A stretch of DNA of 64,000 bases from Parabacteroides sp. (GTDB lineage Bacteria > Bacteroidota > Bacteroidia > Bacteroidales > Tannerellaceae), in assembly GCA_020026285.1 (NCBI GenBank), contig JAHHQS010000001.1, positions 27,492 to 91,491 on the forward strand. Direction: 5' to 3'. A program made the translations under genes and the position numbers. Shown here one piece after another: positions 55,808 to 64,000 of the stretch; position 1 is the stretch's first letter; every line of letters begins with the position of its first letter. A model generated the notes under the pieces. The model did not search any database and was not told where the DNA came from. It saw only the letters and a program-made list of their open reading frames with translations.

Positions 55808-58147
55808 ATGAAATACTCAAATTTGTTGTATGCCCTGGTGTTGTTGGCAGGTTCAGTCTGTGTAAATGCTCAGACAAAGGTGGTTGATAGGGTGAATCCA
55901 ATTATTGGAACAAATGGAATGGGACATACATTCCCTGGCGCTTGTGTTCCTTTTGGGTTGGTCCAGTTAAGTCCTGATACCGACACAATTCCTCATAATG
56001 TAGATGGAAAATATCAACCTCGTTCTTATGAATATTGTGCAGGTTATCAATATAAGGATAAAACAATCGTAGGTTTTAGTCATACTCATTTTAGTGGAAC
56101 AGGACATTCTGATTTAGGTGATATTCTAGTGATGCCTACAACAGGACCATTAAGATTAAATCCTGGAACATCAGAGAATCCTGATGCAGGATATCGTTCT
56201 CGTTTTTCTCATGATACAGAGATTTCAAAGCCTGGTTATTATGAGGTAATGTTAGAAGATTACGGAATCAAGGCTCAGTTGAGTACAACTAAACGAGTTG
56301 GTGTGCATAAATACACATATCCGGCTCAGGCGAAGGAGCAACGTGTTATATTAGACTTGATTCATGGTATATATAATTATGATGGAAAAGTTCTTTGGGC
56401 TAATCTTCGTGTAGAAAATGATACATTATTGACAGGTTATCGTATTACAAATGGTTGGTCTCGTACAAATTATACGCATTTTGCCATATCTTTTTCTAAA
56501 CCAATCATTAACTATGGATGTCAGGAAAAAGCGAAAGTAAAATATCGCGGAGGTTATGGAAAATTCAATATGAGTAAGAATTTCCCTGATATTGGAGGTC
56601 GTAAAATTGTTGCATATTTTGAATTTGATCCAAAAGATTCCAGAGAGCTGGAAGTAAAGGTCGGTTTGTCTGGTGTTAGTGCTGCAGGTGCATTAAAAAA
56701 TCTTCAGGCAGAAGCGAGTGGATCAAACTTTGATCAGTTGGCTGCAAATGCATATCAATCATGGAGTGACGCTTTAACTTCTATTGAGGCAGAAGGTTCC
56801 GATGATCAGTTGGCTATGTTGTATACTTCTTTGTATCATACAATGATTAATCCAAGTGTTTATACAGATGTTGATGGTCAATACAGAGGATTGGATCATA
56901 ATATTCATAAAGCGGAAGGTTTTGAAAACTATACAGTATTTTCTGTTTGGGATACTTACAGAGCATTGCATCCTCTGTTCAATATTATCAATCGTCAGGT
57001 AAATACTGATATTGCCAATTCAATGTTAAAACACAGCGAACAGAGTGTTCATAAGATTCTTCCAATATGGAGTCATATGGCAAACGAAAACTGGTGTATG
57101 ATTGGTTATCATTCTGTTTCTGTGTTGGCTGATGCTATAGCTAAAGGTTTGCCAATCGATAAGGATGCAGCTTTAAAAGCAATGAAAAATAGTTCAACTC
57201 TTCCTTATTTGGATGGAATAGATGAATATATGCAGTTGGGATATGTCCCATTGGATCATAATGGTAGTGCCGCTTCTTTGACACTAGAATATGCTTATGA
57301 TGATTGGACTATTTATCATACAGCGCTACTTGCTGGAAATACTGAAATGGCTGAGATTTATAAGAAGAGAGCAGCTAATTATAATAATGTGTTTGATACT
57401 TCTTTAGGTTATGCTCGTCCAAAATTGAAAGATGGCACATTCAAGAAGAAATTCAGTTTGCTAAGTACCCATGGAGAAGGTTTTATTGAAGGAAACGCTT
57501 TGAACTATTCATTCTATGTTCCTCAGGATGTGAATGGATTGATTCGCAATATGGGTGGTGATAAACAATTTATTACAAAGTTGGATTCTTTGTTCGCTAT
57601 GCATTTGCCTGAAGAATTCTTTGCTCATACTGAAGATGTAACGAAAGAAGGTTTATTAGGCGGTTACGTTCATGGTAATGAACCGAGCCATCATATCCCA
57701 TTTTTGTATGCATGGACTTCTAATCCTTGGAAGACTCAGTACTGGCAGCGTGAGATCATGAACAAGATGTATCGTAATAATATTGACGGTTTGTGTGGAA
57801 ATGATGATTGTGGACAGATGTCTGCTTGGTATATCTTCTCTACTCTTGGATTCTATCCTGTTTGTCCTGGAACTGATGAATATGTTTTAGGAGCCCCTTA
57901 TCTCCCATATATCAAATTGAATCTGGAAAATGGCAAAACTTTTGAAGTAAAGGCAAATAAGGTCAGTGATAAGAATCGCTATGTGAAGTCTGTCAAGTTG
58001 AATGGTAAGCCATACGCAAAAGGATTTATCACTCAGAAAGATATTATGGATGGTGGAGTCCTTGAATTTGAAATGTCTTCAAGACCAAACAAGAAACGTT
58101 TGTTCAAGGGGGAGAATGAACCATATTCATTGACAGAAAAAAATTAA
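55808..58147 (+). CDS. Secreted GH92 alpha-mannosidase (second copy)
   Basis: A 779-residue GH92 enzyme with signal peptide (residues 1-21, ending VNAQ). It shares the motifs of the first copy: RVNPIIGTNGMGHTFPGACVPFG-like start, GFSHTHFSGTG, SVWDTYRALHPL, HGNEPSHHIPFLY and GNDDCGQMSAW (from Gly664). It differs from the first copy in many other places, so it is a paralogue with perhaps another linkage preference and not a recent duplicate. It follows susD by 131 bases with a hairpin between. Confidence 0.94.
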   Translation: MKYSNLLYALVLLAGSVCVNAQTKVVDRVNPIIGTNGMGHTFPGACVPFGLVQLSPDTDTIPHNVDGKYQPRSYEYCAGYQYKDKTIVGFSHTHFSGTGHSDLGDILVMPTTGPLRLNPGTSENPDAGYRSRFSHDTEISKPGYYEVMLEDYGIKAQLSTTKRVGVHKYTYPAQAKEQRVILDLIHGIYNYDGKVLWANLRVENDTLLTGYRITNGWSRTNYTHFAISFSKPIINYGCQEKAKVKYRGGYGKFNMSKNFPDIGGRKIVAYFEFDPKDSRELEVKVGLSGVSAAGALKNLQAEASGSNFDQLAANAYQSWSDALTSIEAEGSDDQLAMLYTSLYHTMINPSVYTDVDGQYRGLDHNIHKAEGFENYTVFSVWDTYRALHPLFNIINRQVNTDIANSMLKHSEQSVHKILPIWSHMANENWCMIGYHSVSVLADAIAKGLPIDKDAALKAMKNSSTLPYLDGIDEYMQLGYVPLDHNGSAASLTLEYAYDDWTIYHTALLAGNTEMAEIYKKRAANYNNVFDTSLGYARPKLKDGTFKKKFSLLSTHGEGFIEGNALNYSFYVPQDVNGLIRNMGGDKQFITKLDSLFAMHLPEEFFAHTEDVTKEGLLGGYVHGNEPSHHIPFLYAWTSNPWKTQYWQREIMNKMYRNNIDGLCGNDDCGQMSAWYIFSTLGFYPVCPGTDEYVLGAPYLPYIKLNLENGKTFEVKANKVSDKNRYVKSVKLNGKPYAKGFITQKDIMDGGVLEFEMSSRPNKKRLFKGENEPYSLTEKN

Positions 58148-58172
58148 GAAGTAAACAAAAAAATAATCTAAT

Positions 58173-58979
58173 ATGAACTATCGATTTGTTTTACAGTCGT
58201 TCTTAGGTTTGGCTTGCTGTTGTCTGTTCTCTTGTTCACAAGGAGTGAAAGACGAAAACAAAGCTGAAGTAAAAGAAGAAGCATCTGTATCATGGGATAA
58301 TTATGATGTTGGAAAAGTTGATTTCCAAATATTGTCTCCAGATACAAAAGGTGCTGCCATTTATAAGTCCATTATTAAAGATCCGGATGCTTATATCAAA
58401 GAACAGGCTAGAAAAGTGGTAGCAACTTTGTATTTTTCTCCGGAAGATAGTATTCCTGGTATTGAATGTATTCATTATAAATTAAGAGAATACGATGGAA
58501 TTTCTGCTAAAGATGGTGCGCCTCCAGCAATTACTATCGAATATAGTACGAAATGGGTGGAAAAGAGTTTTGGAGAAGGTGATACTGCAAAAGTTGATTA
58601 TGAAACCAGAGGAGTTTTATACCATGAATTGACTCATGGTTTCCAACTTGAACCACAAGGTATTGGTTCTTATGGAACAAATAAGACTTTTTGGGCCATG
58701 ATTGAAGGTGTTGCAGATGCCGTTCGTTTGTCTAATGGTTGTTTTACTGCAGAAGATCGACCAAAAGGTGGTCATTATATGGATGGCTATCGAACTACTG
58801 GTTTCTTCCTTGTCTGGTTGACAAAGAATAAGGATAAAGATTTCTTACGTAAATTCAATCAAAGTACATTGAAGGTTATTCCTTGGTCGTTTGATGGTGC
58901 TATCAAATATGCATTAGGAAAAGATCAGAATGTTGATTCTTTATGGAAGGAATATCAGACGGCAATGAATGATATCTAA
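58173..58979 (+). CDS. Basic secretory protein-type metallopeptidase lipoprotein
   Basis: A 268-residue lipoprotein (signal LACCCLFSCS, probable lipid-bearing Cys in FSC). The central part matches the basic secretory protein family of putative zinc peptidases: EYSTKWVEKS, then HELTH at residues 151-155 with the zinc-binding His-x3-His and Glu152, followed by GFQLEPQG and WAMIEGVADAVRL, whose Glu may be the third ligand. It is 25 bases after the second GH92 gene and probably co-transcribed. A peptidase here would fit use of glycoproteins, but its substrate is not known. Confidence 0.85.
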   Translation: MNYRFVLQSFLGLACCCLFSCSQGVKDENKAEVKEEASVSWDNYDVGKVDFQILSPDTKGAAIYKSIIKDPDAYIKEQARKVVATLYFSPEDSIPGIECIHYKLREYDGISAKDGAPPAITIEYSTKWVEKSFGEGDTAKVDYETRGVLYHELTHGFQLEPQGIGSYGTNKTFWAMIEGVADAVRLSNGCFTAEDRPKGGHYMDGYRTTGFFLVWLTKNKDKDFLRKFNQSTLKVIPWSFDGAIKYALGKDQNVDSLWKEYQTAMNDI

Positions 58980-59074
58980 TTTGTCTTGAAAATATATTTT
59001 TATCGCTAAATAAATCTAACAGATTTACACAAGTGTTTTTATCGTTTATCGAAGATTAATCATTAAACGCATCT

Positions 59075-59115
59075 AATCCGTCATTAGGGATTTGTCCCTG
59101 ATGGCGGATTTTTTT
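59075..59115 (+). terminator. Terminator of the susCD-GH92-peptidase operon
   Basis: AATCCGTCATTAGGGA (59075-59090) pairs with TCCCTGATGGCGGATT (59095-59110), with two G-T or mismatched positions, and runs into T residues up to 59115. Confidence 0.85.
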
Positions 59116-59307
59116 ACAAAATGGGATACATTGATTTTTAGAAGAGGATGCATACTTTGATTTAAAGGAATGGACTCACGGGCTATTATAGAAAATAATG
59201 GTATTGTTCGTAATTCGAGTAGTACAATTATAGGCTAAGTCCCTGTTTTAAGTAAAAGGGAAGCTGTTATTTTCTTTTTCTATAAGTTGTTCTGAATTTT
59301 ATAGTTA

Positions 59308-59339
59308 GAAGAGAAATAACCTGGATTTTATTTCTTTTT
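59308..59339 (+). other. Inverted repeat upstream of the GH2 gene
   Basis: GAAGAGAAATAA (59308-59319) pairs with TTATTTCTTTTT (59328-59339) over 12 positions (two G-T), loop CCTGGATT. It is T-rich on the 3' side and could be an operator or an attenuator. Confidence 0.35.
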
Positions 59340-59388
59340 CGGATATTTTTTCGTTTCTTGTACGTTAATTAGAAAAATTAACATTTAA

Positions 59389-62568
<3,180 letters not shown>

Positions 62569-62591
62569 AAACAGATTGGTTCAGATATAAA

Positions 62592-62637
62592 AACTCCGGT
62601 CGTATCATTTGTCGAATATGACCGGAGTTCCTTTTTT
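62592..62637. terminator. Bidirectional terminator between GH2 and nitroreductase genes
   Basis: AACTCCGGTCGTAT (62592-62605) pairs with ATATGACCGGAGTT (62616-62629) with one mismatch (13 of 14), followed by T residues 62632-62637. Both genes converge here. Confidence 0.9.
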
Positions 62638-63184
62638 ATTTGTAACTGTTCCAGCTGACAATCTCATTTAAATCCTTACGGACTTTCTTTCTGTCGGCTT
62701 GTTTGGAATAACCAATAACGATATCAAGCAACACTCTTTTATTAGAAGGAATATTCAATACTTTTCGAACCTTCTCTTCGTTGAACCATCCCATGATACA
62801 ACTGCCAAGACCTTGTTCTTCGGCTGCCAGAACAATATGTGCAGCAGCAATTCCCACATCAATATGAGCAAAGTTCTTATCTTTTACCCACGATCCAAAA
62901 CTGGCAGTCAGATTTGGCTTTTCTTCCACTACCACTATGTGGACTGGAGCCTGTTTGGTGAAATGATTAATTCCTAAAATCTTGCTGGCTACGGCATCGG
63001 CCAGGTCATTTTTAGTTTTCTCATCATCCACAACGATGAAATGCCAGGGTTGTGAGTTGCAAGCTGAAGGAGCGAGACGAACTGCTTCCAGAATATGCAT
63101 GATTTTCTCTTTCTCCACCGGATGTTCAGGGTCGAAAGAACGATCGCTCTGTCGTTGGGCAACCAGTTTAAAGAAGTCTTCCAT
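62636..63184 (-). CDS. Nitroreductase family FMN-dependent oxidoreductase
   Basis: A 182-residue flavoprotein of the nitroreductase superfamily. The N-terminal RQSDRSFDPEHPV with the conserved Arg-Ser, APSACNSQPWHFIVV (FMN binding) and the GLGSCIMGWFNEEKVR block are typical. Such enzymes reduce nitro compounds or quinones with NAD(P)H; the physiological substrate is unknown. It is 15 bases downstream of riboflavin synthase and is co-transcribed with it, matching enzyme and FMN supply. Confidence 0.9.
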   Translation of the reverse strand: MEDFFKLVAQRQSDRSFDPEHPVEKEKIMHILEAVRLAPSACNSQPWHFIVVDDEKTKNDLADAVASKILGINHFTKQAPVHIVVVEEKPNLTASFGSWVKDKNFAHIDVGIAAAHIVLAAEEQGLGSCIMGWFNEEKVRKVLNIPSNKRVLLDIVIGYSKQADRKKVRKDLNEIVSWNSYK

Positions 63185-63199
63185 CTGAATCCTTTTACT

Positions 63200-63802
63200 T
63201 TATTTGAATAACATCATCTTACTGATGTATTTGCCAACGATGTCGAATTCCAGATTCACCACAGTTCCCTTTTCTATCTGGCAGAAATTGGTATGATCGT
63301 GAGTATAAGGGATGATAGCTACCTGGAAACTGTTTTTCTGTGAATTGCAGACAGTCAGACTGACACCGTTTACACAAACAGAACCCTTTTCAACAGTCAG
63401 GTAACCTTGCTGAGCCATTTCTTTGTTGAATTCATATTCAAAAGTATAATACCAGCTACCATCAGCTTCTTCTACATTAGTACAAACAGCAGTCTGATCC
63501 ACATGACCTTGAACGATGTGTCCGTCTAAACGACCGTTCATAATCATACTACGTTCCAGATTAACCAGACTACCCGGAACAAGATGTCCTAAATTTGAAC
63601 GATCCAGAGTTTCCTGAATGGCAGTCACTGTATAAGTCTTGTCTGTCTTCCTGACGACAGTCAGACAAACACCATTATGAGCCACACTCTGATCGATCTT
63701 TAGTTCATTTACAAATGAACATTCCATTGTCAAATGAATGTTCCCCTTATCATGCTCAACGGCCACTACTTTCGCAGCTTCTTCAATAATTCCTGAAAAC
63801 AT
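63200..63802 (-). CDS. ribE: Riboflavin synthase, alpha subunit
   Basis: A 200-residue enzyme that dismutates two molecules of lumazine to riboflavin. It has two lumazine-binding repeats: MFSGIIEEAAKV...AHNGVCLTVV with GHIVQGHVDQ in the second half, and VNGVSLTV. The start at 63802 begins MFSGIIEE, the universal start of the family; the frame open to 63832 would add ten residues, most of them beyond the promoter element. No FMN riboswitch was recognised in the short leader. Confidence 0.95.
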   Translation of the reverse strand: MFSGIIEEAAKVVAVEHDKGNIHLTMECSFVNELKIDQSVAHNGVCLTVVRKTDKTYTVTAIQETLDRSNLGHLVPGSLVNLERSMIMNGRLDGHIVQGHVDQTAVCTNVEEADGSWYYTFEYEFNKEMAQQGYLTVEKGSVCVNGVSLTVCNSQKNSFQVAIIPYTHDHTNFCQIEKGTVVNLEFDIVGKYISKMMLFK

Positions 63803-63829
63803 AATGATTTGATTTATTGTATACGTTGA

Positions 63830-63837
63830 CAAATGTA
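63830..63837 (-). promoter_or_regulatory. -7 element of ribE
   Basis: On the minus strand TACATTTG matches TAnnTTTG and lies 28 bases before the ATG at 63802. No -33 match is visible. The remaining sequence to 64000 holds nothing I can support. Confidence 0.55.
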
Positions 63838-64000
63838 CATAAAAAAAGAAAGATAATAATACATAAACAACAAGTGGTCTGAAAATTCATAGATGAAGAT
63901 AGGTGAGGTCTCGATTCATTTGTTATTGGATTATTTAGATTTAGAATATTTCTGATGAATGTTATTAGTCATATAGTATGAGAATTTCTTTATTTATATG

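Noticed and set aside
63803..63860. FMN riboswitch upstream of ribE
   Set aside because: The leader predicted from the -7 element is only ~22 bases and the conserved FMN-aptamer segments are not visible.

Overview
The window is a contiguous 64 kb piece of a low-GC Bacteroidales chromosome. A Parabacteroides/Tannerellaceae-type organism fits best. It has an adjacent porU-porV pair of the type IX secretion system, which most Bacteroides lack. It also has SusC/SusD pairs, a hybrid two-component regulator, GH92 and GH2 glycosidases, and many promoters of the Bacteroidetes form TTTG-N19-21-TAnnTTTG. MurE carries the DNPR motif of meso-diaminopimelate enzymes. Species cannot be resolved by eye. I saw no tRNA, rRNA, CRISPR array, insertion sequence or prophage.

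Layout: (1) 1-9.9 kb is housekeeping: the porU 3' end, porV, ispF, a SUI1-like factor, an AddA-like helicase-nuclease, phosphatidylethanolamine synthesis (psd, pssA), tadA with a small RHH-like gene, yraN and birA. (2) 10.1-25.7 kb is the division and cell wall (dcw) cluster: rsmH, ftsL, ftsI, murE, mraY, murD, ftsW, then a 650 bp gap, then murG, murC, ftsQ, ftsA, ftsZ, with a YqeY-like gene and a terminator at the end. No mraZ lies in front. (3) 26.2-35.8 kb is a mixed block: a CstA-family carrier, a secreted EEP-family phosphatase/nuclease, a Sua5-type enzyme, fabI, an SGNH hydrolase, ung, pyrH, an MFS carrier, frr and rsgA. (4) 36.4-43.1 kb is an accessory catabolic operon: an IclR regulator, an iron-type alcohol dehydrogenase, a diheme HzsA-like protein, a DeoC-type aldolase and an FGGY kinase. 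A striking tandem palindrome lies upstream. (5) 43.5-59.0 kb is a polysaccharide utilization locus: GH92, an alpha/beta hydrolase (minus strand), a hybrid two-component regulator with a degenerate kinase ATP site, SusC, SusD, a second GH92 and a basic-secretory-protein type metallopeptidase lipoprotein. (6) 59.4-62.6 kb is a secreted GH2 beta-galactosidase. (7) A nitroreductase and riboflavin synthase lie on the minus strand.

How the parts work together: the dcw genes supply peptidoglycan precursors and the divisome. The 43-59 kb locus looks built for alpha-mannosides, probably N-glycans on glycoproteins: SusCD import, two exo-alpha-mannosidases and a peptidase. The 36-43 kb operon looks like a kinase/aldolase/dehydrogenase route for an unidentified sugar or polyol.

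The least explained signals are the HzsA-like diheme protein in a sugar operon, the tandem 16 bp palindromes upstream of the IclR gene, the HTCS with altered ATP-binding residues, and a family of short AAAAA-N-TTTTT motifs repeated in two intergenic regions, together with a 76 nt hairpin inside the dcw cluster.
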